DNA from: a virus
Virus record (IMG/VR): IMGVR_UViG_3300020733_000018
Location: 1-57,997 of that record
DNA: 57,997 nucleotides
Direction: 5' to 3' (one strand)
Made by a program: the position numbers and the translations under genes. Positions 46,630 through 54,264 of this stretch are shown one piece after another (the first letter of the stretch is position 1; the number at the start of each line of letters is the position of its first letter). The notes beneath the pieces were generated by a model that saw only the letters and a program-made list of their open reading frames with translations, was not told the DNA's origin and searched no databases.

Positions 46630-46953
46630 ATGAAAATATTTGTAGATATTGATAATACAATTTGTCATACCGAAGGTACTGATTATAAAAATGCTAAGCC
46701 GTATTATGAAAAAATAAATATTATTAATGATCTTTTTGATCAGGGGCATGAAATAACCTATTGGACTGCAAGAGGATCTGGGTCTGGTATTGACCATAGT
46801 TTTTTAACTATGTTTCAGCTGAAAGAATGGGGTGCAAAATATCATGAACTTAGGTTTAAGAAACCAGTTTTTGATATATTTATTGATGATAAAACAATCA
46901 ATTCTATTGACAAATTAGGACTATGGGTTCAAGAACAAGAAAAAAGAAGCTAA
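46630..46953 (+). CDS. HAD-type phosphatase (107 aa)
   Basis: Small HAD superfamily hydrolase. The nucleophile motif is FVDIDNTIC (Asp6-x-Asp8-x-Thr), the middle YWTARGSGSG (threonine motif II), and FDIFIDDKTI the acidic motif III; no cap domain, only 107 residues. Located immediately after neuB, so it could dephosphorylate a sugar phosphate such as a 9-phosphate nonulosonate; that is inference. Similar small phosphatases are also found alone in phages. Its end overlaps PhoH by 31 bases. Confidence 0.78.
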   Translation: MKIFVDIDNTICHTEGTDYKNAKPYYEKINIINDLFDQGHEITYWTARGSGSGIDHSFLTMFQLKEWGAKYHELRFKKPVFDIFIDDKTINSIDKLGLWVQEQEKRS

Positions 46954-47669
46954 CGCACGAGGAAATAAACGATGCGTATGTGGATATCGAAACATCACAT
47001 AATGAAAATATCCTCAAATCAATTCACTTTAATCTAAAGGCAAAAACACAAAATCAAAAGGAATTAATCAAATTAATTCGTGAGAAAGACATTATCATTT
47101 GTTCTGGATTTCCAGGTACAGGTAAAACATATGTCGCATGTGCTATGGCTTTAGAACTATTGAAAAAAGATCCTAAATACAAGAAAATTGTAATAGTTAA
47201 GTCTGTTACACCTTTAAAAGATGAAGAGGTTGGATATCTTAAAGGAACTCTCAGGGAAAAATTGGAACCATTTATGTATTCTTTTATCCATAATTTCGAA
47301 AAAATTATTGGTAAAGATATGGTTGAAAAATTAAAAATTAATGGTTTTTTAGAAGAAATGCCATTAACTTATATGAGAGGTATCAATATTGATAACGCTA
47401 TTGTTATTATAGATGAAGCCCAAAATATCAAGAAAACAAACATGAAGACTATCATGACTCGTTTGGGTGAAGATTCTAAAATGATATTCTTAGGTGATGA
47501 AGGTCAAATTGACTTGAAAAACCCACAAGAAAGTTCATTATCATTTATCATTAAAAGATTTAAAGAAAAAGATTTTTTTGGTACAATTGCTTTTGGAGAA
47601 GAAGATATTGTTAGACATCACCTCATCAAAATCATAGAGCAAGGTTTTGATGAAATAAATTATCCATAA
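46923..47669 (+). CDS. phoH: PhoH-family ATPase (248 aa)
   Basis: PhoH P-loop ATPase. Walker A is SGFPGTGKTY (61-70), Walker B IVIIDEAQN (160-168, Asp164-Glu165), with VKSVTPLKDEEVGYLKGTLREKLEPF and MRGINIDNA as family-specific blocks and a late MIFLGDEGQIDL (sensor). PhoH is widely carried by phages; its role (phosphate stress, RNA or nucleotide metabolism) is not settled. The ATG lies inside the HAD gene. Confidence 0.93.
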   Translation: MGSRTRKKKLTHEEINDAYVDIETSHNENILKSIHFNLKAKTQNQKELIKLIREKDIIICSGFPGTGKTYVACAMALELLKKDPKYKKIVIVKSVTPLKDEEVGYLKGTLREKLEPFMYSFIHNFEKIIGKDMVEKLKINGFLEEMPLTYMRGINIDNAIVIIDEAQNIKKTNMKTIMTRLGEDSKMIFLGDEGQIDLKNPQESSLSFIIKRFKEKDFFGTIAFGEEDIVRHHLIKIIEQGFDEINYP

Positions 47670-47694
47670 ATAGTTTATTTTCGTACAAAGGTTT

Positions 47695-47724
47695 CATAAA
47701 TTTATTTAAAATAATAAATTTATG
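47695..47724 (+). promoter_or_regulatory. hairpin enclosing start codon of 47722 gene
   Basis: Perfect 12-bp inverted repeat (47695-47706 with 47713-47724) and a 6-base loop. The right arm ends in the ATG of the next gene, so folding of the message would bury that start codon. Almost all A/T, so stability is modest. The 52-base gap shows no clear promoter box. Confidence 0.5.
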
Positions 47725-48375
47725 GTTATTGGTATTACAATAAATAATATAATTAGGGATCATATTTCTAAGTTATGTGAAGCTTACGAAATCATTACGG
47801 AACAACAACCGATAATGCCTATAAACCCTTATGATCTTGAAAAATCATTTCCTGACAAAGCTCCACAGGAATTCGAAACTGTTGAGTTATCGGCATCTAA
47901 TATAGATAATGAGTATGAACTGACACCAATGGATGTTGAAGAAACAAATTTCAACGTAATCGAGTTTATGTATATGGACGCATCCTTTGAAGTATTTGGT
48001 AGGGCTGGTCAATTAGAAAACAATTTAATCACAAAACTTGCTGAACTACAATCTGATGATGTAGATATTATTCTTTTAAACAAAGAATCAACAAGGTCAA
48101 AAAACGCAACTTTATTCTTTTTGTCCAAGAATAATTTCGACTTGAAACAAATAGTATTTCCTGACAAATACGAAGATTTTTACATGTATTGTGATGTCCT
48201 TATCACAGATAATCCTAAATTGATGGATATCAAACCAAAAGACAAGATATTAATTAAGGTTGAAAACGAATTTAATATTGATTATATATCAGATTTTACT
48301 ATTATTAAAGTATCTGATATATTTGAATTAATTGAAGAAATAAAAAATAAACATAATTCATTAAAAAATAGTTAA
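47722..48375 (+). CDS. degenerate NT5C/HAD-like protein (217 aa), catalytic Asp missing
   Basis: The N-terminus GITINNIIRDHISKL looks like the start of NT5C-type 5'-nucleotidases (GIDIDNVIRDH pattern), but the DxD nucleophile pair is replaced by Thr and Asn (T-x-N). A middle charged insertion (PINPYDLEKSFPDKAPQEF, 60-90) is followed by LAELQSDDVDIILLNKE and YCDVLITDNPKLMDIKPKDKILIKVENEF, the usual back end. Probably a catalytically dead HAD fold acting as a binding or regulatory protein. Start codon is enclosed by a hairpin. Confidence 0.6.
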   Translation: MVIGITINNIIRDHISKLCEAYEIITEQQPIMPINPYDLEKSFPDKAPQEFETVELSASNIDNEYELTPMDVEETNFNVIEFMYMDASFEVFGRAGQLENNLITKLAELQSDDVDIILLNKESTRSKNATLFFLSKNNFDLKQIVFPDKYEDFYMYCDVLITDNPKLMDIKPKDKILIKVENEFNIDYISDFTIIKVSDIFELIEEIKNKHNSLKNS

Positions 48376-48376
48376 A

Positions 48377-49438
48377 ATGGCTAAAAAACAAGAAGTTCTA
48401 CAAAATATTGATTCGTCAATAGAAAAAATTAAGAACAAAGAACAAAAAATAATTTTCTTAATACCAGATACAAAAGGTAATGCGAGAGCAAGTGTTAGTG
48501 TTTTGTATAGACAAGCTATGTCTCTTAAAAATTTAGGTTATAGTGTTGCAATGCTAAACGAAAAGAAAGACTCTATAAATGCATCAACATGGTTGGGTTC
48601 TGAGTATGATACTTTGGATCATTTTTCAATTGAAGAAAATAATCTAACAATGGGGCCTCAAGACTTCTTAATAGTACCAGAAATTTTTGGTAATGTTTTT
48701 GAACAACTTGAAAAATTACCGATGGAAAAGATTTTATTTGTACAATCATTTGAATATATGTTAGACGCATATGCACCAGGTAAAAGTTTTATTGATTTTG
48801 GTGTAACTGAATGTATGACAACAAGTGATACACTTTCTAAATTGATTACAGATGTTTTACCTTTAAATACGGTACAAGTTATACCAATTGGTATTCCTGA
48901 CCTTTTTAAACCAACAGAAAATCTTACAAAACCTATTGTAGCAATACATTGTAGAGATGCGAGAAAAGCTGCTAAAATTATTAAAACTTTTTATTTGAAA
49001 TACCCAATCTACAGATTCGTATCATTCAAAGATATGCATACTATGACCGAGGTTGATTTCGCTAATAACCTTAAAGATTGTTGTTTGTCTATATGGGTTG
49101 ATGATGATTCATCATTTGGAACTTTCCCAGTTGAATCAATCAAATGTAATGTTCCAGTTATAGGTAAAGTACCAAACATTATAGGTGAGTGGATGGATGA
49201 TAATAATGGTATGTGGGTTTACGATGAGAATCAGATTGTTGATTTAACCTCTGCATATGTTAAAAATTGGTTGGAAGATAATATTCCTGAAAATTTACAA
49301 AACGTATCAACAACTCTTGATGGAAAATATGGTATGGTTGAATTTGAAGAAAAAACTAAGCTGGTTTATGAATATTATTTCCAAAACAGAATTGACAAGT
49401 TGGAAAAAATAAAAGAGGATTATATGAAAACAGCTTAA
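48377..49438 (+). CDS. GT4-like glycosyltransferase (353 aa)
   Basis: GT-B type transferase: KIIFLIPDTKGNARASVSVLYRQAMSLKNLGYSVAMLN at the N-terminus, a boundary segment TECMTTSDTLSKLITDVL and VQVIPIGIPDLFKP, and a C-terminal donor region LKDCCLSIWVDDDSSFGTFPVESIKCNVPVIGKVPNIIGEW with the conserved FGTFPVESIKC acidic helix (EX7E). Donor unknown. Starts after one base. Confidence 0.75.
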   Translation: MAKKQEVLQNIDSSIEKIKNKEQKIIFLIPDTKGNARASVSVLYRQAMSLKNLGYSVAMLNEKKDSINASTWLGSEYDTLDHFSIEENNLTMGPQDFLIVPEIFGNVFEQLEKLPMEKILFVQSFEYMLDAYAPGKSFIDFGVTECMTTSDTLSKLITDVLPLNTVQVIPIGIPDLFKPTENLTKPIVAIHCRDARKAAKIIKTFYLKYPIYRFVSFKDMHTMTEVDFANNLKDCCLSIWVDDDSSFGTFPVESIKCNVPVIGKVPNIIGEWMDDNNGMWVYDENQIVDLTSAYVKNWLEDNIPENLQNVSTTLDGKYGMVEFEEKTKLVYEYYFQNRIDKLEKIKEDYMKTA

Positions 49439-49439
49439 T

Positions 49440-50141
49440 ATGGATAAATTAATAGAAATATTAAAAATTATTGGGGGTGACGATTACACAAAACCTCTAC
49501 CTAATTTATTAAGTTTACCTGAAGAAACACGTTCTCAAATTTTAATAGAATTAAAAAAACTACCACAATTTGAAGATACAAAAAATTTTATTTTTTTGGA
49601 TAGTCCAATTATTATCAAAGATGGTGAAGCGTCAAGCGTACCGACTATGGTTTTAATGAGTCAAGAACAATTTGATAAAGAAAGTAGTACTCTCAAAATG
49701 GAAATGAAATGGAAAGTTATTGATGGTGACAAAGTTGAATTATATCCTTCAACAATGAAATCTGAAATTTTAATGATGAATGAAACAGTTAAAATTTATT
49801 CCATAGGTCTTACCCCAACAACATATACTCCAATTGATGCTCATGAATATGAAGATGTATTGGTTACACCATCATTATATGACCCAACTAATTTTGAACC
49901 TTTCAGGGAAATCAGGTTGAAATTTTCACCAGAAAAACGTCAAGATATAGCCGCAAAAACAAGTACAGAAGATGAGATCGAAAGTTTCAAAAAAGAAATG
50001 TATGAAAAATTGGACAAGGCTATAGAAATTTTACTAACTAAGGGTACAAATTATAAACAAAATAAAAACATTATTGTAAGAATATCTGATGATTCATACG
50101 CAAAAAAAACTATAAAACAAAGAGAATTTAAAACTATATAA
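49440..50141 (+). CDS. unknown phage protein (233 aa)
   Basis: Not recognised. Predicted alpha/beta with LIEILKIIGGDDYTKPLPNLLSLPEETRSQILIELKKL at the start (which may be a small helical domain), followed by beta strands (FIFLDSPIIIKDGEASSVPTMVLMSQEQ, MKWKVIDGDKVELYPSTM) and a charged C-terminal helix. No membrane segment or cysteine motif. It lies between two glycosyltransferases with 1-base spacing, so it may be an accessory to that pathway. Confidence 0.6.
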   Translation: MDKLIEILKIIGGDDYTKPLPNLLSLPEETRSQILIELKKLPQFEDTKNFIFLDSPIIIKDGEASSVPTMVLMSQEQFDKESSTLKMEMKWKVIDGDKVELYPSTMKSEILMMNETVKIYSIGLTPTTYTPIDAHEYEDVLVTPSLYDPTNFEPFREIRLKFSPEKRQDIAAKTSTEDEIESFKKEMYEKLDKAIEILLTKGTNYKQNKNIIVRISDDSYAKKTIKQREFKTI

Positions 50142-50142
50142 T

Positions 50143-50988
50143 ATGGCAGAAAATACTAAAACACTTGACATTACCGTAATTATACCAATACATTCGGTAG
50201 CAAATGAAAAAACTGGTGAATACCTTGATATTGCTTTGAATAGCATATCTGTTAATGAAGTAAAACCTAAAGAAGTTTTGATTGTTAGATGCGGCTGCGG
50301 AGATGTGAGAGAATTTTTGAATGAGTTTGACCTCACCAAATATAACTTGAACGCTCGTGTAATCGAAAACATAACTGGTAAATCATTCCAGAATCAAATG
50401 AATTACGCTGTATCTCAGGTTACAACCGAATATTTCAGCTTACTTGAATTTGATGATGAGTATGCTTCGAATTGGTTCAAAAATGTTGGTAAATACATGG
50501 AGAAAAACCCTGATATCGATATGTTCCTACCTATCGTATCTGATGTTGATCAAAATAATAAATTTTTGATGATGACAAATGAAGCTGCGTGGGCATATAA
50601 TTTCTCAGAAGAAATGGGTGTTATTGATAACGAAACTTTAATGAACTTCCCTAATATCAATATTGATGGTATGGTTACAAAGAAAGAATCATATTTAGCA
50701 GCTGGTGGTATAAAACCTTCAATAAAATTAAGTTTCAATTACGAATTTCTTTTAAGATTTACAAAGAATGGTTATAAAATCATGGTTGTGCCAAAAATTG
50801 GTTACAAACATGTGAACATGAGGACAGATTCTCTGTTTTGGAATTATAAAAATGATCCAGTTGAAAAAATTTCACCAGATGAAGCGAAATTTTGGATGGA
50901 ATTAGCGCAAAAAGAATATTACTACAAACAAGATAGAAATGTTATCTATGCGCCAACAACACAAGACACAGAAGTAAGTAATGGTTAA
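50143..50988 (+). CDS. family 2 glycosyltransferase (281 aa)
   Basis: GT-A type GT2. Motifs: ITVIIPIHSVANEKTGEYLDIALNSIS, LIVRCGCGDV, FSLLEFDDEYASNWFKNVGKYMEKNPDIDMFLPIV with the acidic DD pair (EFDDE), and GGIKPSIKLSFNYEFLLRFTKNGYKI as acceptor-side strand and acidic helix. The first nucleotide-binding Asp is not in the typical 'DDGS' form, so donor choice is uncertain. Start after one base of 49440 gene; it overlaps the sigma factor gene by 8 bases. Confidence 0.8.
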   Translation: MAENTKTLDITVIIPIHSVANEKTGEYLDIALNSISVNEVKPKEVLIVRCGCGDVREFLNEFDLTKYNLNARVIENITGKSFQNQMNYAVSQVTTEYFSLLEFDDEYASNWFKNVGKYMEKNPDIDMFLPIVSDVDQNNKFLMMTNEAAWAYNFSEEMGVIDNETLMNFPNINIDGMVTKKESYLAAGGIKPSIKLSFNYEFLLRFTKNGYKIMVVPKIGYKHVNMRTDSLFWNYKNDPVEKISPDEAKFWMELAQKEYYYKQDRNVIYAPTTQDTEVSNG

Positions 50989-51688
50989 TAAAAAAAACAA
51001 GAACTATTATGATATCGACCAAGAACAGGCCGTTTTATTATTCTTAAAATCAAAATCTAATGAAGAAAGAACTAAAATCTATAGAGAACATCTCCAGGAT
51101 CCAATCAATAAAATGATTGAAATTATCATCAGAAGATATAAACTGGAAAGAAAATCTGAAAATTTTCCTGATATTCATGCTGACGCTTTATCATTTTTGA
51201 TGACCAAATTTGATAAATTCAAACCAGAGAGAAACAAAAAATCGTACTCATATTTTGGAACGATTTGCAGAAATTACCTAAAAGGTGAATTGATTAAAGA
51301 ATATAAAAAAAATAGGTTACATAAAGATATCGAAACAGCTGAGAGTGAATTACTTGAGAGAGCTGACCAAAAATACAGAATTGATGATGACGGATTTAAC
51401 ACCAGCGTTTTTCTCGAAAAATTGATGGATAAGTTAAAAGAAGAGATAAATTCTGAAAATTTGAACGATAATGAGTTCAAAGTAGGCCATTCATTAATTA
51501 AAATTTTAGAGGATTGGGAAGAACTTTTTGCTGATGCCAGTAACAAAAGTCACACTAAATTCAATAAAAATCTAATATTGCTATATATTAGAAATATGAC
51601 TGGACTATCAACAAAAGAGATAAGAAACAGCATGAAAAGGTTCAAAACTCTTTATTTTATTTTCAAAAACGATTTTATAGAAGAGTAA
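50981..51688 (+). CDS. late transcription sigma factor, T4 gp55-like (235 aa)
   Basis: Probably the phage late sigma factor. ENFPDIHADALSFLMTKFDKFKPERNKKSYSYFGTICRNYLKGELIKEY (about residues 59-107) matches the sigma-2-type block of gp55 proteins: the F-LM-K..F pattern, an RNKKSYSYF core and an I-RNY helix. A C-terminal GLSTKEIRNSMKRFKTLYFIFKNDF resembles a helix-turn-helix for the -35 side or clamp contact. T4 gp55 has 185 residues; the extra length is N-terminal and in an acidic middle. It would direct host RNA polymerase to the TATTTATA promoters. Confidence 0.8.
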   Translation: MVNKKNKNYYDIDQEQAVLLFLKSKSNEERTKIYREHLQDPINKMIEIIIRRYKLERKSENFPDIHADALSFLMTKFDKFKPERNKKSYSYFGTICRNYLKGELIKEYKKNRLHKDIETAESELLERADQKYRIDDDGFNTSVFLEKLMDKLKEEINSENLNDNEFKVGHSLIKILEDWEELFADASNKSHTKFNKNLILLYIRNMTGLSTKEIRNSMKRFKTLYFIFKNDFIEE

Positions 51689-51696
51689 TATTTATA
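51689..51696 (+). promoter_or_regulatory. candidate late promoter core TATTTATA (structural genes)
   Basis: TATTTATA begins one base after the sigma factor stop and lies 11 bases before the ATG at 51708, preceded by AAAGAGC-like purine sequence within the leader. Confidence 0.45.
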
Positions 51697-51707
51697 TTAA
51701 AAGAGCT

Positions 51708-52088
51708 ATGAACATGATTAACAGAAAGAAAAAGGTAGATATCAGTGAGGATTCATTGAAAGATCTTATGCAAGAAACTTATAATGAGATTGTTGATGAA
51801 AGAAATAGAGCTTTAAGCGCTTATAAGAAGTTCACAAAGGATATTAATGAGAATACTGACATAGCCTTGGTTGGTAAGATAACTAACGAACTTCTTAAAA
51901 TAATGGATGCTGCCACTGAGAAAAAACTTAGATTAATCAAACTACAAGGCGATTATCTATATAAAAATGGTAAACCTTCTGATTCTACTTCTTCTGATTT
52001 TGGCCTTAGTGATGATGACAAAAAATGGATTCAATCACAGGTTAAAAACGGTAGTGTTGAAGAAAATACAAAAGAATATGATGAATAA
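51708..52088 (+). CDS. unknown small protein, terminase-small-like helical (126 aa)
   Basis: Helical protein: SLKDLMQETYNEIVDERNRALSAYKKFTKDI, then LVGKITNELLKIMDAATEKKLRLIKLQGDYLYK, followed by a Ser/Asp-rich tail. The pattern resembles small-terminase or packaging adapters in size and helicity, but there is no distinct DNA-binding motif. It precedes virion proteins and starts with a late-type motif. Stop overlaps the next ATG (TAATG). Confidence 0.5.
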   Translation: MNMINRKKKVDISEDSLKDLMQETYNEIVDERNRALSAYKKFTKDINENTDIALVGKITNELLKIMDAATEKKLRLIKLQGDYLYKNGKPSDSTSSDFGLSDDDKKWIQSQVKNGSVEENTKEYDE

Positions 52089-54049
52089 TGGGTGCACAAA
52101 GTGAAATATTTGCAAGATATCGTTCATTATACGATGATTCGGTAATACAACCAACAGAAAGTCCAACAAGTAAGAAAATTGACAACCTTAGCTTTGTCGA
52201 TTTTTTGTTTGAGATAATCAAATCAACCAAAGGTCAAACTCAATTCAAAGATTTGATATTGAAGGGTTGTATGAGCGAATTAAAAAAAGGTGATGAGATT
52301 AATAAAGAAATAATTAATATTTTAATCCAAGATTTTGGTTGTAATAGCAATTTGTTAATTCCCACAAATCTTACTGAATTATCTGTTAATGGTATTGAGT
52401 TGTCAAAAACGGAAATAGATTTGTTTGGTCTACTTAGTTTAGACCCTAATCAATCTCCAGGTAAATATCTTTATGAAGGAAATGACATAACTAAACATGT
52501 AAATTTCTTTTTATATAAAGGACAAACTACAAACGAGAATTCACCAATATCTTTTAAATATAATAATAACACTTTGTTCACAATATATGCAGAAGATAGT
52601 TCAACATTTGTTTTTAAATTTGGTAGTTTTTACAAGAATAAATTGTTTGGTGTATGGTTGGAAGACTATTTAACAGCAATTTCACCAATATTTAATTTTG
52701 CTTTATTTTTATCAACAATCACAGATTTAGTAACTGGTGCCTTATCATTTGGTAGTTCCAAAACCGAAATACAATTAAGTCAACAAAATAGCATACTTGC
52801 GGCATTACAAAAGATTTTTGGGTTTTGTAGTGAATCAAATACTGGAAATAATAATACGAACGGATCTCCTACAGGTTATCTTAATAATCAAAACGGTAAT
52901 TTAAGTAATTCAAATAATGACGGTGCCATAACAACAAATTTTGGTGATACACAAACAAATGATTTGAATAATGGTGATACAACAGATTATTTTGCATTTG
53001 ATGCACCAACACTTGATGAAATTAATACGCAAGCACAATTACAATCTGATAATTTAGTAAGATTTTCAACTTGTGATAACTTAGATGTTCCAGTTGATTC
53101 AGCGGCTGTTATCAATGCATTAGATAGCTTGTTCAACATTTCAAAAAATGATACACAAATTGTTGATTACACTAAAGGTAATTCAGCATTATCTGATCCA
53201 TCTTTAAAATTACCAGTTAATGCTGATCCAACAGCATACGATAACACAAATGTTAAACCAAATGTTGACCAGGCTACAGAATTGTTATCATCATCTATAA
53301 GTCAAGGATTAACAGATTTATTAAATGGTGGTGAAATTACTTTACAGGTAGATTTACCAAATATAAATGCTGAGTTTCAATTAAACATTTTAAAATCAAT
53401 ACCATATGCAGCAATGCAAATGATGCTTTCACCTAAACTATTACTTATACCTAAATTGTATGGTTATTTATCTGGTGATACGTCAACAAAAGCTTCAACT
53501 GAAGTTGTTAATCAATTGTCTGTTATTATTGCAAAAATTGGGGAAGTAATTGTAAAACTTATTATTGACAACATATTCAATTCGATCAAAAATGATTTGA
53601 TCAATCTCGCTAAAAATCTTGCGTTGAATTATTTAAAACAAAGAGGTATAGATTATTTAGCTTGTCTTTCATCATTACTCGGTTTACTTGGTATATTTAA
53701 CGGTTTTAGTAGTAACTGTACAAGTATCCTTGACCAGTTATTAAAGATTTTAAAATTGGCAAATCTGGCAACACCAATGCCACCAATTCCTCCACCGTTG
53801 ATTCTTGTTGCAGGAGCTTTGAAACCTGGTATGAACCATGTTGCACTTATGGGTGATATAAAATCTGCTTTAGAACAAAAAGGAATTGTGACCGCACCAA
53901 CTTTACCAGACGGCTCACCAAATAATATGATGATTGCTATTGAAGAAACCATGAAAGCAACCATAACACACATAAAAACAAATGCTAATATTTCAGTTGC
54001 CGTTTCTGGTAGCCCAGTATTACAATTTGGTTACGGTCAAATTCAATAA
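52088..54049 (+). CDS. large virion/baseplate-type protein (653 aa)
   Basis: A 653-residue protein. First 160 residues mixed alpha/beta (FVDFLFEIIKSTKGQTQFKDLILKG); an Asn/Thr/Gly-rich linker at about 260-330; then a hydrophobic helical segment (IIAKIGEVIVKLIIDNIFNSIKNDLINLAKNLALNYLKQRGIDYL), and a proline-rich MPPIPPPLILVAGALKPG at about 575-592. The hydrophobic helices suggest an oligomeric tail or baseplate component, not a membrane protein, since no signal is present. No family recognised. Confidence 0.6.
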   Translation: MGAQSEIFARYRSLYDDSVIQPTESPTSKKIDNLSFVDFLFEIIKSTKGQTQFKDLILKGCMSELKKGDEINKEIINILIQDFGCNSNLLIPTNLTELSVNGIELSKTEIDLFGLLSLDPNQSPGKYLYEGNDITKHVNFFLYKGQTTNENSPISFKYNNNTLFTIYAEDSSTFVFKFGSFYKNKLFGVWLEDYLTAISPIFNFALFLSTITDLVTGALSFGSSKTEIQLSQQNSILAALQKIFGFCSESNTGNNNTNGSPTGYLNNQNGNLSNSNNDGAITTNFGDTQTNDLNNGDTTDYFAFDAPTLDEINTQAQLQSDNLVRFSTCDNLDVPVDSAAVINALDSLFNISKNDTQIVDYTKGNSALSDPSLKLPVNADPTAYDNTNVKPNVDQATELLSSSISQGLTDLLNGGEITLQVDLPNINAEFQLNILKSIPYAAMQMMLSPKLLLIPKLYGYLSGDTSTKASTEVVNQLSVIIAKIGEVIVKLIIDNIFNSIKNDLINLAKNLALNYLKQRGIDYLACLSSLLGLLGIFNGFSSNCTSILDQLLKILKLANLATPMPPIPPPLILVAGALKPGMNHVALMGDIKSALEQKGIVTAPTLPDGSPNNMMIAIEETMKATITHIKTNANISVAVSGSPVLQFGYGQIQ

Positions 54050-54051
54050 AT

Positions 54052-54264
54052 ATGAAAAATAAAATATTGGAAGAAATTTGTAAAACATATAAAGATAAAT
54101 CTAACAAAGACTTATCTAAAATTGCTGTTAATTTGAATAATGACTTTAATGTTATGAAAGAAACATTATTAGAATTAACGATTGCTTTAGGTGAGATTGA
54201 GGAAACTTATGATAAGGTTTATAATGAGTTACAAAAACGTTTAAAATTTAAGGATAATGGCTAA
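54052..54264 (+). CDS. small coiled-coil protein (70 aa)
   Basis: A 70-residue helical protein with ILEEICKTYKDKSNKDLSKIAV and DFNVMKETLLELTIALGEIEETYDKVYNELQKRLKFK, the second part with heptads of Leu/Ile/Val. No family known; it overlaps the next gene by 8 bases, so it may form a complex with it. Confidence 0.6.
   Translation: MKNKILEEICKTYKDKSNKDLSKIAVNLNNDFNVMKETLLELTIALGEIEETYDKVYNELQKRLKFKDNG

Noticed and set aside
47664-47694. Host-type promoter before the gene at 47722
   Set aside because: A TATTTTCG resembles TAnnTTTG with one mismatch, but the nearest TTTG is 26 bases away, outside the 19-21 spacing.
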